Source: Clostridia bacterium
GTDB lineage: Bacteria; Bacillota; Clostridia; Christensenellales; Aristaeellaceae
Length of the DNA stretch: 64,000 nucleotides
Reading direction: 5' to 3'
Assembly: GCA_017512805.1 (NCBI GenBank)
Contig: JAFWES010000059.1
Coordinates: forward strand, 1 to 64,000
Shown in pieces: positions 34,656 through 43,748 of this stretch (positions are counted from its first letter, which is position 1; each line of letters starts with the position of its first letter). Made by a program: the position numbers and the translations under genes. The notes beneath the pieces were generated by a model, which made no database searches, was not told the origin of the DNA, and saw only the letters and a program-made list of their open reading frames with translations.

Positions 34656-35978
34656 GTGCTTGAATGTATTGTCACCAAGTTTGGCGGCAGCAGTTTGGCC
34701 AGTGATGAACAATTTCGAAAGGTCCGCAGTATTCTGGAGCTGGAGCCAACCCGGCGGTACCTGATTCCAAGTGCGCCCGGAAAGCGTTTTTCTTCCGACG
34801 AAAAGGTGACGGATCTTCTGTACCGCTGCCACTCGCTGGCGGCGGAGGGGAAGCCCTTTGAGGATCAGTTTGTCAAGATACGGGAACGGTATCTTTCCAT
34901 CTCCCAGCATCTTCATCTGGAGCTGGATATTGAAGGCGCGCTGGAGGAAGTTCGGCAGGGGATTGCCGGTGGCCGGAGCCGCGACTGGTGCGCCAGCCGG
35001 GGGGAATACCTGTGCGGGCTGCTGGTGGCGAATTATCTGGGCTGGCGGTTTGTGGACGCGGCGGAAGGGGTCCGCTTTCGGGATGATGGAACCCTGGATG
35101 ATGAAAAGACCCAGGAGCTGCTTTCCGCCCTGCTGCAGGATGGGAGGCCTTCCGTGGTGCCCGGGTTCTACGGCGCACGGGAAGACGGCGAGGTGGTGAC
35201 CTTCTCCCGGGGCGGCAGCGATATTACCGGGGCGCTGGTGGCCAGAGCGGTGGGAGCCGATGTGTATGAAAACTGGACGGATGTGTCCGGTTTCCTGATG
35301 GCGGATCCCAGGATCATCGACGGGCCGGCGGAAATTTCCTCCATTACCTATAAGGAATTGCGGGAGCTGAGCCACATGGGGGCTTCGGTGCTGCATGAGG
35401 ATGCCATGTTCCCCGTGCACAGGGCGGGCATTCCGACCAATATCCGCAATACCAACAAGCCCTATCATCCCGGAACCCTGATCAGCAAGAACGCACCGAA
35501 CGAGGTGTCCGTGCCCACGATTACGGGCATTGCCGGCCATCAGGGCTACAGCGTCATCAATGTGGAAAAGAACATGATGAACAGCGAGGTGGGCTTCGGC
35601 CGGAAGGTGCTGAGCGTGCTGGAGGAATACGGGATTTCCTTCGAGCATATGCCGACGGGGATCGATTCCATGTGCGTGGTGGTGAAGAGCGAGCTCCTGG
35701 CCTCGCATCGGGAGGAGATCCTGGAAAAGCTGGAAAAGCTGGTGGATGGCAGCGGCAGCGTCTCCGTAGCAGACAATTTGTCCATCATTGCCACGGTGGG
35801 CCGGGGCATGGTGCACAACTGCGGAACCGCGGCGCGTCTTTTTTCGGCGATGAGCAGGGCCCGCATCAATGTGAGGATGATTGATCAGGGCTCCAGTGAG
35901 CTGAGCATCATCGTCGGCGTCAATGACAGCGATTTTGAGGCCACGATTCAGGCGATTTATCACGAGTTCGTGGGATGA
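34656..35978 (+). CDS. Aspartate kinase
   Basis: 440 aa from GTG 34656, with GGGGAGG upstream at 9 bases. Phosphorylates aspartate as the first step to lysine, threonine and methionine. Motifs: TKFGGSSLASDEQF (KFGGTS class), FSRGGSDITGALVARAV and YENWTDVSGFLMADPR in the kinase domain, then two ACT domains (about residues 290-440; GYSVINVEKNMMN and LSIIATVGRGM), which suggest feedback control by an end product. FGGSS in place of FGGTS is typical for some Clostridial enzymes. Monocistronic by its own promoter; rfbD follows at 65 bases. Confidence 0.93.
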   Translation: MLECIVTKFGGSSLASDEQFRKVRSILELEPTRRYLIPSAPGKRFSSDEKVTDLLYRCHSLAAEGKPFEDQFVKIRERYLSISQHLHLELDIEGALEEVRQGIAGGRSRDWCASRGEYLCGLLVANYLGWRFVDAAEGVRFRDDGTLDDEKTQELLSALLQDGRPSVVPGFYGAREDGEVVTFSRGGSDITGALVARAVGADVYENWTDVSGFLMADPRIIDGPAEISSITYKELRELSHMGASVLHEDAMFPVHRAGIPTNIRNTNKPYHPGTLISKNAPNEVSVPTITGIAGHQGYSVINVEKNMMNSEVGFGRKVLSVLEEYGISFEHMPTGIDSMCVVVKSELLASHREEILEKLEKLVDGSGSVSVADNLSIIATVGRGMVHNCGTAARLFSAMSRARINVRMIDQGSSELSIIVGVNDSDFEATIQAIYHEFVG

Positions 35979-36043
35979 GCGCCTGAAAGGAATGAAGAAT
36001 AGGAATAAAACCCCGGCGAAGGGAAAAACAACCGGAGGTACGA

Positions 36044-36901
36044 ATGAAGGTTCTGGTGACAGGTGCGAACGGCCAGCTGGGCTGGGATGTGATTCGGGAA
36101 CTGGAAGCCCGGGGCATCGAATGCAAGGGCGTAGACCGGGAGGATTTTGACCTGCTGGACGCGCCGGCGGTCAAGGAGGCGGTAATCGCGTACCGGCCGG
36201 ATGCGGTCGTGCACTGCGCGGCCTATACCGCGGTGGATCGGGCGGAAAGCGAGCCTGAACTGTGCGCCGGGATCAATGGCGACGGGACCCTGAATGTGGT
36301 GCGGGCGGCCCTGAGTGTGGACGCGAAGCTGGTCTATATCTCCACGGATTATGTGTTTTCCGGGGAGGGGGCGGAGCCCTGGACCGAGGACTCCCCCTAC
36401 GGGCCGAAGAACGTATACGGTCTGAGCAAGGCTCAGGGGGAAATCGCGGTCCGCAGCCTGATGGAGCATTATTTTATTCTGCGGACATCCTGGGTCTTTG
36501 GCGTGCATGGAAACAATTTTGTCCGCACCATGATGCGGCTGGGCCGGGAGCGGACGGAGGTCCGGGTGGTGGATGACCAGATCGGTTCTCCCACCAGCAC
36601 GGAGGACCTGGCGAGGGTGATCTGTGACATGCTGCCCACGGAGAAGTATGGCATTTATCATGTTTGCAACAAGGGATACATTTCCTGGGCTCAGTTTGCC
36701 GATATGATCATGAAGCATGCCGGGCTGCGCTGCCGGGTCACTCCCATTCCCACCTCCGAATATCCGACGCCGGCCCATCGGCCGAAGAATTCCCGGATGG
36801 ACACCGGGAAGCTGGAAAGCCAGTTCGGCCCCATGCCCGAGGTGGAAGACGCGCTGGAACGGTGCATGCGGGCGATGATGCTGGATGAAATGCATGCCTG
36901 A
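36044..36901 (+). CDS. rfbD: dTDP-4-dehydrorhamnose reductase
   Basis: 285 aa. NAD(P)-binding VTGANGQLGWDVIREL at the start, AAYTAVDRAESEPELC, YISTDYVFSGEG and the catalytic YGLSKAQGE segment, then LRTSWVFG and DQIGSPTSTEDLARV. It makes dTDP-L-rhamnose, used in wall polysaccharides. RBS CGGAGG. The other three rhamnose genes (rfbA, B, C) are not in the window. Its product and that of wecE both come from dTDP-4-keto-6-deoxyglucose, so both serve surface sugars. Confidence 0.95.
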   Translation: MKVLVTGANGQLGWDVIRELEARGIECKGVDREDFDLLDAPAVKEAVIAYRPDAVVHCAAYTAVDRAESEPELCAGINGDGTLNVVRAALSVDAKLVYISTDYVFSGEGAEPWTEDSPYGPKNVYGLSKAQGEIAVRSLMEHYFILRTSWVFGVHGNNFVRTMMRLGRERTEVRVVDDQIGSPTSTEDLARVICDMLPTEKYGIYHVCNKGYISWAQFADMIMKHAGLRCRVTPIPTSEYPTPAHRPKNSRMDTGKLESQFGPMPEVEDALERCMRAMMLDEMHA

Positions 36902-36914
36902 ACGATGAATAGAG

Positions 36915-36939
36915 AAAAGGAGCCGCAAGGCTCCTTTTT
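36915..36939 (+). terminator. Intrinsic terminator after rfbD
   Basis: AAAAGGAGCC (36915-36924), GCAA loop, GGCTCCTTTTT (36929-36939). Confidence 0.9.
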
Positions 36940-37004
36940 CCGACTGAACGCGTCAGACCGGGCGCAAAACGACGGGGCGAGCACACGAAGGGGGGGAGTG
37001 GACC

Positions 37005-37469
37005 GTGCCTGGAAAAACCTGGATCGCCATAGCGGTATTCGTGGTGGATCGGATCACCAAGCTGCTGGCCGCGCGGCTCCCGGCCGCCGGTGTGACGCTG
37101 ATCTCCGGCGTGCTGCGGCTGCGGCTGACCCGGAATACCGGAATGGCGTTCTCCTTTTTCAGCGGGCACCCGAAGCTGTTGGGGGTGCTGAGCATCCCGC
37201 TGATCCTGGGGGTGGGCTTTTTTCTGCGGAAGAAGGCATTGAACCCTCTGACGCGAACGGGCGTGATGATGCTGCTGGGAGGGGCCGCCGGCAACGCAGC
37301 CGACCGCCTGTTTCTGGGCTATGTGACGGATATGCTGGAGCCCCTGTTTGTCAACTTTGCGGTATTTAATGTGGCGGACGCCTGCCTGGTGGCGGGATGC
37401 CTGCTGATATTGCCTGAAATCTTCGGAAGCGGAAAAGGAGGCCGGGAACGGGATGCTGCAGGAAAGTGA
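37005..37469 (+). CDS. lspA: Lipoprotein signal peptidase (signal peptidase II)
   Basis: 154 aa from GTG 37005 after GGGGGGAG. Four membrane helices. Catalytic aspartates lie in GGAAGNAADRLFLGYVTDM and FAVFNVADACLV. It cuts the signal peptide of lipoproteins after lipid addition; the CapA-like and NAGPA-like proteins in this window are candidate substrates. Overlaps rluD by 17 bases, the usual lspA-rluD pair of Firmicutes. Confidence 0.95.
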   Translation: MPGKTWIAIAVFVVDRITKLLAARLPAAGVTLISGVLRLRLTRNTGMAFSFFSGHPKLLGVLSIPLILGVGFFLRKKALNPLTRTGVMMLLGGAAGNAADRLFLGYVTDMLEPLFVNFAVFNVADACLVAGCLLILPEIFGSGKGGRERDAAGK

Positions 37470-38433
37470 ATACCGTATTTCCGGGGACGGCCGTCGGGCG
37501 GACGTGCTGCTGAGCGAGGAAACCGGTCTGAGCCGCAGCCGGGTGGCAGCGCTGATGGCGGCAGGACGGTGCCTCATGGCCGGAAAGCCCTGCCTGAAAG
37601 CGGGAACGAAAACGGTTCCCGGGCAGGAGCTCCTTTTGACCGTGCCCCCGCCGGAAGTCCCGGAACCCAGGGCGGAGGATCTGCCGCTGGAAATCCTGTA
37701 TCAGGACGCCGATCTGGCGGTGGTCATCAAGCCCCGGGGCATGGTGGTCCACCCCGCACCGGGGCATGCGGAAGGAACGCTGGTGAACGCCCTGCTGTTC
37801 CATATGGATTCCCTGGGCGGCATTGGCGGGGAGCTTCGGCCGGGGATTGTTCATCGGCTGGACAAGGATACCTCCGGGCTGATGATGGTGGCGGTTCATG
37901 ACCGCAGCCAGATTGCCCTGAGCCGCATGCTGTCCGAACGGAAGGTGGAAAAGCATTATCTTGCCCTGGTGGAGGGCAAAATGAAAGAAAGCCGTGGCCG
38001 CATCGAGCTGCCCATCGGGCGAAGCAAAAAGGACCGCAAAAAGATGGCGGTCGATCCCGAGGGCCGGGAGGCGGTGACGGAATGGAACGTGTTGGCGGAG
38101 GGGAGAACCTGTACCCTGCTGGATGTGCATATCCTGACGGGGCGTACGCACCAGATCCGGGTGCATATGAAGGCCGCCGGCCATCCTCTCTGCGGGGATC
38201 CGGTCTACGGATGGGAAAAGGGCACTCCCGTGCCCTGCCTGATGCTGCACGCCTTTTCCCTTGCCTTTGACCATCCCATGACCGGGGAATCCATGCGGTT
38301 TCAGGCCCCGCTTCCGGAGGATTTTATGGAGGGCCTCCGGAGAAACGGAATCACGGTGCCGACGCTGCCCGGTCCGGCTTTTGCTGAAGGGCGGGACCCT
38401 CAGCCCGGGGCTGAATGTGGGCGCAGTCGTTGA
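37453..38433 (+). CDS. RluA/RluD-family 23S rRNA pseudouridine synthase
   Basis: 326 aa. N-terminal S4 RNA-binding domain (RRADVLLSEETGLSRSRV), then the synthase domain with VHRLDKDTSGLMM carrying the catalytic Asp, and RTHQIRVHMKAAGHPLCGDPVYG. Gene start overlaps lspA. The 3' end runs 83 bases into the convergent histidine phosphatase gene; the last 25 or so residues beyond the domain are therefore constrained by both frames or dispensable. Confidence 0.94.
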   Translation: MLQESEYRISGDGRRADVLLSEETGLSRSRVAALMAAGRCLMAGKPCLKAGTKTVPGQELLLTVPPPEVPEPRAEDLPLEILYQDADLAVVIKPRGMVVHPAPGHAEGTLVNALLFHMDSLGGIGGELRPGIVHRLDKDTSGLMMVAVHDRSQIALSRMLSERKVEKHYLALVEGKMKESRGRIELPIGRSKKDRKKMAVDPEGREAVTEWNVLAEGRTCTLLDVHILTGRTHQIRVHMKAAGHPLCGDPVYGWEKGTPVPCLMLHAFSLAFDHPMTGESMRFQAPLPEDFMEGLRRNGITVPTLPGPAFAEGRDPQPGAECGRSR

Positions 38434-39058
38434 ACAGCTCGATCCGGGGGAAAACCCACGTGCCGGGCAGGGATGCGAATCGCAGGACAATGATGGACGT
38501 AAAGTCATAGGGCATGACGGAGCAGACATAGGGGAAGGGAAGGGTCAGAAGGTGGCTCAGGGCGCAGGCGCCGGATCCGCCGTGACTGAAAATCGCGACG
38601 GTGTGGTCGTTTTCCTTCTCACAGAAGAACCGGCTGCCTTCGTGACGATATCCCTGTGACTGCAGGAAATGATCGATTTTTCCGGCGATGAGCGTTTCAT
38701 ACATCAGGGCGCTGTTGCCCCGGAAGAAGGGATGCTCCCGCCAGTTTTGGTGATAAAAGTCAAAATCCTCGCCTGCGATCAGCTGATCTCCAAGGGTCCA
38801 GGGATGTCCCTCTTCCGGGACGCCTTCCCCGCCCCAGGAGATTTCGTGCATATAATCCAGAACGGTGACGGGCAGCCCCAGCCTCCGGGCGGTCCATTCC
38901 GCCGTTTCCCGGGCCCGGCCGCAGGGAGAGGCGTAGATTTCGGAGATCCCCTCCCCCGCCAGCCGCTCCGCTGCCGCCGCCGCCTGCTGCCTGCCGGTTT
39001 CCGTCAGGCAGTCTTTTTCATAATCCGGTTCCCCGTGGCGGACGAAAATGATGCGCAT
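38351..39058 (-). CDS. Histidine phosphatase (phosphoglycerate mutase) family protein
   Basis: 235 aa. Catalytic FVRHGEPDYEKD at the start, SPCGRARETAEWTA, and the second histidine in IFSHGGSGACALS. Likely a cytoplasmic phosphatase; substrate not predictable. It lies 15 bases after the PPK2 gene on the minus strand and is probably co-transcribed. RBS is only AGAGAG. Its C terminus overlaps rluD tail to tail. Confidence 0.9.
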   Translation of the reverse strand: MRIIFVRHGEPDYEKDCLTETGRQQAAAAAERLAGEGISEIYASPCGRARETAEWTARRLGLPVTVLDYMHEISWGGEGVPEEGHPWTLGDQLIAGEDFDFYHQNWREHPFFRGNSALMYETLIAGKIDHFLQSQGYRHEGSRFFCEKENDHTVAIFSHGGSGACALSHLLTLPFPYVCSVMPYDFTSIIVLRFASLPGTWVFPRIELFNDCAHIQPRAEGPALQQKPDRAASAP

Positions 39059-39073
39059 GATGCTTCTCTCTCT

Positions 39074-40561
39074 TTAATCCATGATCTGTTCAAAATGGTT
39101 CTCGCAGGCCTCCTCCAGGGTTTTCACGATGATTCTCAGCGTCTGAATCCGGGCATATTTCTTGTCGTTGGATTCGATGATATACCAGGGAGCGTTTTTT
39201 GTGCTGGTCTTTTGCAGCATCTCGTCCACCGCCACCTCGTACTGAGGCCATTTTTCCCGGTTGCGCCAGTCCTCATCCGTAATCTTCCACTGCTTTTCCG
39301 GCGTGTTCTGCCGCTCCGTAAAGCGGGCCAGCTGGGTTTCCGGATCGATATGGATCCAGAACTTAATGACCACGGCGCCCCAATCCGTCAGCTGCCGTTC
39401 GAATTCGTTGATCTCGTTATAGGCCCGCTGCCAGTCCTTCTCGGAGCAGAAGCCCTCCAGCCGCTCCACCATGACCCGGCCGTACCAGGTGCGGTCAAAG
39501 ATGCAGATGTGGCCGGTCCGGGGGAGCCGGGTCCAGAACCGCCACAGGTACTGCCGGTTCAGCTCGTGAGGCAGCGGGGACGCGATGGGACGCACGTCGA
39601 AGCCCCGGGGATCCAAAGGATAGGCCACCCGGCGGATATTTCCCCCCTTACCTGCGGCGTCCCAGCCCTCGTAGCAGAGAATTACCGGGATCTTCTTCCG
39701 ATAAATGATGTTATGCAGCTCGCTGAGCCGCTTTTGCAGCTTTTTCAACTCTTTTTTGTAGTCTTCGTCCTCGATGGTGGGAGAGAGATCCACTTCCGAG
39801 AGGGAGGGCATCTCCTTCATCGGGAATTCTTCCTCGAAGGGCTCCCCCACATAGCGGCCGGAATCCAGCCCTTCCTGGATCTGCCCCGTCAGCAGGGCCA
39901 TGGCATCCCGCACGGCGCATTTGCGGTTCTTTCCGTCCAGAATATGCCAGGGGATCGACTCTCCGGTATTGTCCATAAAGTGATCATAGGCTTCCTGGAA
40001 GCGCTTGTATTCCCTGTGCTGCCAGAGATCGTCTTCCGTGACCCGCCATTCGGTTTCCGGCTGTTCCGCCAGATTCCGAAGCCGCTCGAACTGTTCCTTC
40101 TTATCAATGTTCAGGAAGATTTTCAGCACCAGATAGCCTCCGTCCCGCAGCTGCCGTTCGAACTCGTTCACCTGCCGGATGCGGCGCTGATATTCCTTGC
40201 GGGTTATTTCATGCCGCAGGAATTTCCGCACGGCGCTTTCCATCCACCCGGAGTCCAGAAAGGTGATTTTTCCGTTTTCTGGAATAGCGCTGAAAAAGGG
40301 GTACAGGAAAGGATAGCGTTCCTCCTTTTCCGGAACGATCACCGGGGAAACCACGTTGTAAAACCGGGGATCAATCTCGCTGATCAGCTCTTTAATCAGG
40401 CTCCCCTTCCCGGCGGCGGCCCAGCCTTCGATCAGCACGATGACGGGCAGCTTCGCGTCCCGGAGCAGCTGCTGCTGCCCCAGAAGCTGTTCCCGAAGGG
40501 CTTTCGTTTCCGCCTTGAGGGCGCCTTTGTCTTCCGTTTTCCACTCAAAATCCTTCAGCAT
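39074..40561 (-). CDS. Two-domain PPK2: polyphosphate:AMP phosphotransferase
   Basis: 495 aa with two PPK2 domains in tandem (about residues 10-240 and 255-490), the length of known polyphosphate:AMP phosphotransferases, which convert AMP to ADP with polyphosphate. The C-terminal domain has the intact Walker A EGWDAAGKGGNIRR, DPRGFDVRPIASP and IFDRTWYGRVMVER. The N-terminal domain reads EGWAAAGKGS, lacking the Asp thought important in PPK2, so catalysis probably rests with the C-terminal domain. RBS AAAGGAGG. No polyphosphate kinase 1 is in the window. Confidence 0.92.
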   Translation of the reverse strand: MLKDFEWKTEDKGALKAETKALREQLLGQQQLLRDAKLPVIVLIEGWAAAGKGSLIKELISEIDPRFYNVVSPVIVPEKEERYPFLYPFFSAIPENGKITFLDSGWMESAVRKFLRHEITRKEYQRRIRQVNEFERQLRDGGYLVLKIFLNIDKKEQFERLRNLAEQPETEWRVTEDDLWQHREYKRFQEAYDHFMDNTGESIPWHILDGKNRKCAVRDAMALLTGQIQEGLDSGRYVGEPFEEEFPMKEMPSLSEVDLSPTIEDEDYKKELKKLQKRLSELHNIIYRKKIPVILCYEGWDAAGKGGNIRRVAYPLDPRGFDVRPIASPLPHELNRQYLWRFWTRLPRTGHICIFDRTWYGRVMVERLEGFCSEKDWQRAYNEINEFERQLTDWGAVVIKFWIHIDPETQLARFTERQNTPEKQWKITDEDWRNREKWPQYEVAVDEMLQKTSTKNAPWYIIESNDKKYARIQTLRIIVKTLEEACENHFEQIMD

Positions 40562-40708
40562 TCCGCAATTCCTCCTTTTTATGGCTTGTGCGCCATGATC
40601 CTATGAATCTTCGATGGGGCAGCCGGCCCCGCTTCATTGCCAGCCCAAGGGCAGAATGAACGTTTGTTATCCATTGTGGGATCTATGACAAAAGAGCGCC
40701 TCCACGCA

Positions 40709-40737
40709 AGTATATCAATATCTTCGCAAAAAGTCCA
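40709..40737 (-). promoter_or_regulatory. Promoter of the PPK2 operon
   Basis: On the minus strand TGGACT (40737-40732), 17-base spacer, TATACT (40714-40709), about 148 bases before the ATG at 40561. The rest of 40562-40892 holds the malic enzyme promoter and GC-rich dyads, no gene seen. Confidence 0.5.
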
Positions 40738-40824
40738 TGAAAAATCAAAAATGATCTTCCCGCAGCGAGGCTGGCTGTGACATTCGCGGAACCGGCGTTC
40801 CGGGAACCGGGCGCGCTGCGCTCC

Positions 40825-40852
40825 TTTACAGAAAGAAAAAATATGATATACT
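40825..40852 (+). promoter_or_regulatory. Promoter of the malic enzyme gene
   Basis: TTTACA (40825-40830), 16-base spacer, TATACT (40847-40852). An A-rich tract fills the spacer. Confidence 0.6.
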
Positions 40853-40892
40853 GAAAAAGGATCAAGGCTTACGAAAGGATGAAACAAGCCAA

Positions 40893-42062
40893 ATGAATTA
40901 CGCGGAGGAATCCCTGCGTCTGCACGGGGAATGGCAGGGGAAAATCGAAGTTGTCTCCCGGGTGTCCGTCCAGAACAGGGAGGACCTGTCCCTGGCTTAT
41001 ACCCCGGGCGTGGCGCAGCCCTGCCTGGAGATTCAGAAGGATTACGACAAGTCATTCTCGCTCACCCGCCGTCATAACCTGGTGGCGGTCATCACGGACG
41101 GTACCGCCGTGCTCGGCCTGGGCGACATCGGCCCCGAGGCGGGCATGCCCGTTATGGAGGGGAAATGCGCCCTGTTCAAAGCGTTCGGCGATGTGGATGC
41201 CTTTCCCATCTGCATCCGCTCCAAGGATGTAGAGGAAGTTGTCCGCACCATTTACCTGATTTCCGGTTCTTTCGGCGGCATCAACCTGGAGGATATCGCG
41301 GCTCCGCGCTGCTTCGAGATTGAGCGCAGGCTGAAGGAAATCTGCGACATCCCCGTCTTCCATGACGATCAGCACGGGACCGCCATCGTGGTGGGCGCCG
41401 CCATGCTCAACGCGCTGCGCGTGGTGGGCAAGGATATCTCCGAGGTGAAGGCGGTCATCAACGGCGCGGGCTCCGCCGGAATCGCCATCGGCAAACATCT
41501 GATGAACCTGGGCGTGAAGCACCTGAAGATGGTGGACCGCTTCGGGATTCTCTGCGAGGGCGAACCGATGAATCCCGCGCAGGAGGAGATGGCCGCCGTT
41601 ACCAACCCGGAAAAGTTCTCCGGAAAGCTGGCAGATGCGCTCCGCGGGGCCGATGTGTTCGTGGGCGTCAGCGCGCCGCACATCGTCAGTCAGGATATGA
41701 TCCGCTCCATGGCAGAAAAGCCGGTGGTGTTCCCGATGGCCAATCCCACCCCGGAGATTGAGCCGGACGAGGCCCTGGCCGCGGGAGCCGCTGTGGTCGG
41801 AACGGGCCGCAGCGACCACCCCAACCAGATCAATAATGTGCTGGTGTTCCCCGGCGTGTTCCGCGGCGCGCTGGATGTACGCGCAAAGGACATCAATCTG
41901 GAAATGAAGCTGGCGGCCTCCCATGCGCTGGCGGACCTGGTGTCCCCGGAGGAGCTGAGCGCCGATTACATTCTGCCCGCCGCCTTTGACAAGCGGGTGG
42001 GGCCGGCCGTGGCCAAAGCCGTGGCCAAAGCCGCGCGGGACAGCGGTGTCGCACGCCTCTGA
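40893..42062 (+). CDS. NAD(P)-dependent malic enzyme (oxaloacetate-decarboxylating)
   Basis: 389 aa, the short bacterial form. Converts malate to pyruvate and CO2. Seen: [15 protein letters not shown] near the start, [49 protein letters not shown] with metal-binding Asp, the Rossmann motif [15 protein letters not shown] and [15 protein letters not shown]. Own promoter; RBS GAAAGGATG. Followed by a separately promoted alcohol dehydrogenase, so both may serve fermentation. Confidence 0.95.
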   Translation: MNYAEESLRLHGEWQGKIEVVSRVSVQNREDLSLAYTPGVAQPCLEIQKDYDKSFSLTRRHNLVAVITDGTAVLGLGDIGPEAGMPVMEGKCALFKAFGDVDAFPICIRSKDVEEVVRTIYLISGSFGGINLEDIAAPRCFEIERRLKEICDIPVFHDDQHGTAIVVGAAMLNALRVVGKDISEVKAVINGAGSAGIAIGKHLMNLGVKHLKMVDRFGILCEGEPMNPAQEEMAAVTNPEKFSGKLADALRGADVFVGVSAPHIVSQDMIRSMAEKPVVFPMANPTPEIEPDEALAAGAAVVGTGRSDHPNQINNVLVFPGVFRGALDVRAKDINLEMKLAASHALADLVSPEELSADYILPAAFDKRVGPAVAKAVAKAARDSGVARL

Positions 42063-42142
42063 TGTCCTCTGACGCTTCAGCGGCTGTTGAAAACCTGGGA
42101 AGTCAGTGCCCTTTACAGGAAACACGGAAACGCTCCACCGGC

Positions 42143-42171
42143 TTGCGGGTTTTCAGGATTTCTGCTATACT
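42143..42171 (+). promoter_or_regulatory. Promoter of the fucO-like gene
   Basis: TTGCGG (42143-42148), 17-base spacer, TATACT (42166-42171) with TG-C before it (extended -10). Confidence 0.7.
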
Positions 42172-42212
42172 TTTTGTGGTTTTTCGATCATTTTTCACAA
42201 GGAGGTTTTACT

Positions 42213-43358
42213 ATGGCTGTTAATCGTTTTGTACTCAATGGTATGTCGTTCCACGGCCATGGCGCCATCCAGGAGATTCCCGGAATTGTGGCGTCCAAGG
42301 GCTTCAAAAAGGCTTTCGTGGCTTCTGACCCGGATCTGGTCAAATTCGGCGTCACCGCGAAGGTCACCGATCTGCTGGAGAAAAACGGCATTGCCTATGA
42401 AGTCTATTCCAACATCAAGCCAAATCCCACCATCGAAAACGTTCAGCAGGGCGTGGATGCCTACCGGGCGTCCGGCGCGGATTTCATGATCACCATCGGC
42501 GGCGGATCCTCTATGGATACGGGCAAGGGAATCGGCATCATCGTCAATAATCCGGAATATTATGACGTGCGCTCCCTGGAGGGCGTCGCCCCCACAAAGA
42601 ACCGCACCGTCTTTACCATCGCCGTTCCGACCACCGGCGGTACCGGCGCCGAATCCACCATCAACTACGTCATTACCGATGTGGAAAAGAAACGCAAGTT
42701 CGTCTGTGTGGACCCGAACGACATCCCCGATGTCGCGGTTGTGGATCCGGACATGATGTCCTCCATGCCCCGGGGCCTGACCGCCTCCACCGGGATGGAC
42801 GCGCTGACCCATGCCATTGAAGGCTATACCACCAAGGCCGCCTGGGCTCTGGCGGACTGCCTGGATCTGGAAGCGATCAAGCTGATTGCCAAAAATCTGC
42901 GGAAGGCTGTGGAGAACGATCCCGACGGCCGGGAAGGCATGGCGCTGGCTCAGTATGTAACCGCCATGGCCTACTCCAATGTGGGCCTGGGCATCGCCCA
43001 TTCCATGGCTCACACGCTGGGTGCCGTCTATGATACACCCCATGGCGTGGCCTGCGCCATGATGCTGCCCATTGTGATGGAATTCAATCAGGAATGCACC
43101 GGCGAGAAATTCCGGGACATCGCGGAAGCCTTCGGCGTGGATACAACCGGTATGGACGCTCCCGCTTATCGGAAGGCCGCCATCGACGCGGTTCGTCAGC
43201 TTTCCGTGGATGTGGGCATCCCCACCAAGCTGGACAAGCTGAAGGAAGAGGATCTGCCCTTCCTGTGCGAATCCGCCGCGGCGGATGCCTGCGCGCCTGG
43301 CAATCCCCGTCCCGCTACCCTGGCTGACTTTGAGGCTATGTTCCGTAAGCTCATGTAA
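42213..43358 (+). CDS. fucO: Iron-containing alcohol dehydrogenase, lactaldehyde reductase-like
   Basis: 381 aa from ATG 42213, after AAGGAGG. Closely follows E. coli FucO: IGGGSSMDTGKGIGIIVNNPE, DVRSLEGV, INYVITDVEKKRKFVCVDP, IPDVAVVDPDMM, GMDALTHAIEGY and iron-ligand histidines in GIAHSMAHTLGAVYDTPHGVA. The expected reaction is lactaldehyde to 1,2-propanediol with NADH, which completes fermentation of 6-deoxy sugars. The isomerase-like operon at 15169 could supply such sugars, but the loci are 27 kb apart. Symbol given on similarity only; other short-chain alcohols are possible. Confidence 0.88.
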   Translation: MAVNRFVLNGMSFHGHGAIQEIPGIVASKGFKKAFVASDPDLVKFGVTAKVTDLLEKNGIAYEVYSNIKPNPTIENVQQGVDAYRASGADFMITIGGGSSMDTGKGIGIIVNNPEYYDVRSLEGVAPTKNRTVFTIAVPTTGGTGAESTINYVITDVEKKRKFVCVDPNDIPDVAVVDPDMMSSMPRGLTASTGMDALTHAIEGYTTKAAWALADCLDLEAIKLIAKNLRKAVENDPDGREGMALAQYVTAMAYSNVGLGIAHSMAHTLGAVYDTPHGVACAMMLPIVMEFNQECTGEKFRDIAEAFGVDTTGMDAPAYRKAAIDAVRQLSVDVGIPTKLDKLKEEDLPFLCESAAADACAPGNPRPATLADFEAMFRKLM

Positions 43359-43447
43359 TGGGGGACGCTCGGCAGATCGCATTCGTATTCTCTGGAGAAA
43401 CGAATCGTGAAGCGAGCGGCACCTCCCTTGATTTCAGGTATTGAAAA

Positions 43448-43499
43448 AGAATCATCCCGGCCGCGCTTTGCGCATCAGGGCCGGTGATGATTCTTTTTT
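43448..43499 (+). terminator. Strong intrinsic terminator after fucO
   Basis: AGAATCATC (43448-43456) pairs with GATGATTCT (43486-43494) around an inner CCGGCC/GGCCGG dyad, then TTTTTT. The A-run on its left side lets it work in the other direction too. It marks the left border of the Wadjet locus. Confidence 0.88.
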
Positions 43500-43514
43500 G
43501 CTGTCCGGTCATCG

Positions 43515-43543
43515 TTGAACGCAAAATCTTTCTGTGGTATACT
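43515..43543 (+). promoter_or_regulatory. Promoter of the Wadjet operon
   Basis: TTGAAC (43515-43520), 17-base spacer, TATACT (43538-43543). The leader to the jetA ATG is about 200 bases; it contains a GCTCCG/CGGAGC dyad and a short reading frame (43589-43702, ATG after AGGAAAGG at ten bases, 37 codons) that I cannot confirm as a gene. Confidence 0.75.
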
Positions 43544-43748
43544 CCATGGAGAAATGAAGCATAACGATTCAGGAAAGGAATGGATCGGATGAAACCGAGA
43601 CAGCTCCGCGCTCCTGCGGGATTCCCCCGGAGCGCATCCTGGAGTACGGATTCGCTTTCCATGGCCGGGAGTGTTTTGATCCGTGCGAAGCGCGAAGGGT
43701 GACGGCTGCGGAGAGAATACGGATCCGGCAAGAAGGAGACGGCGGTAC

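Noticed and set aside
33600..35963. Long minus-strand open frame opposite comF and aspartokinase
   Set aside because: Runs through two well-conserved genes on the other strand, with no start signal or recognisable domain.
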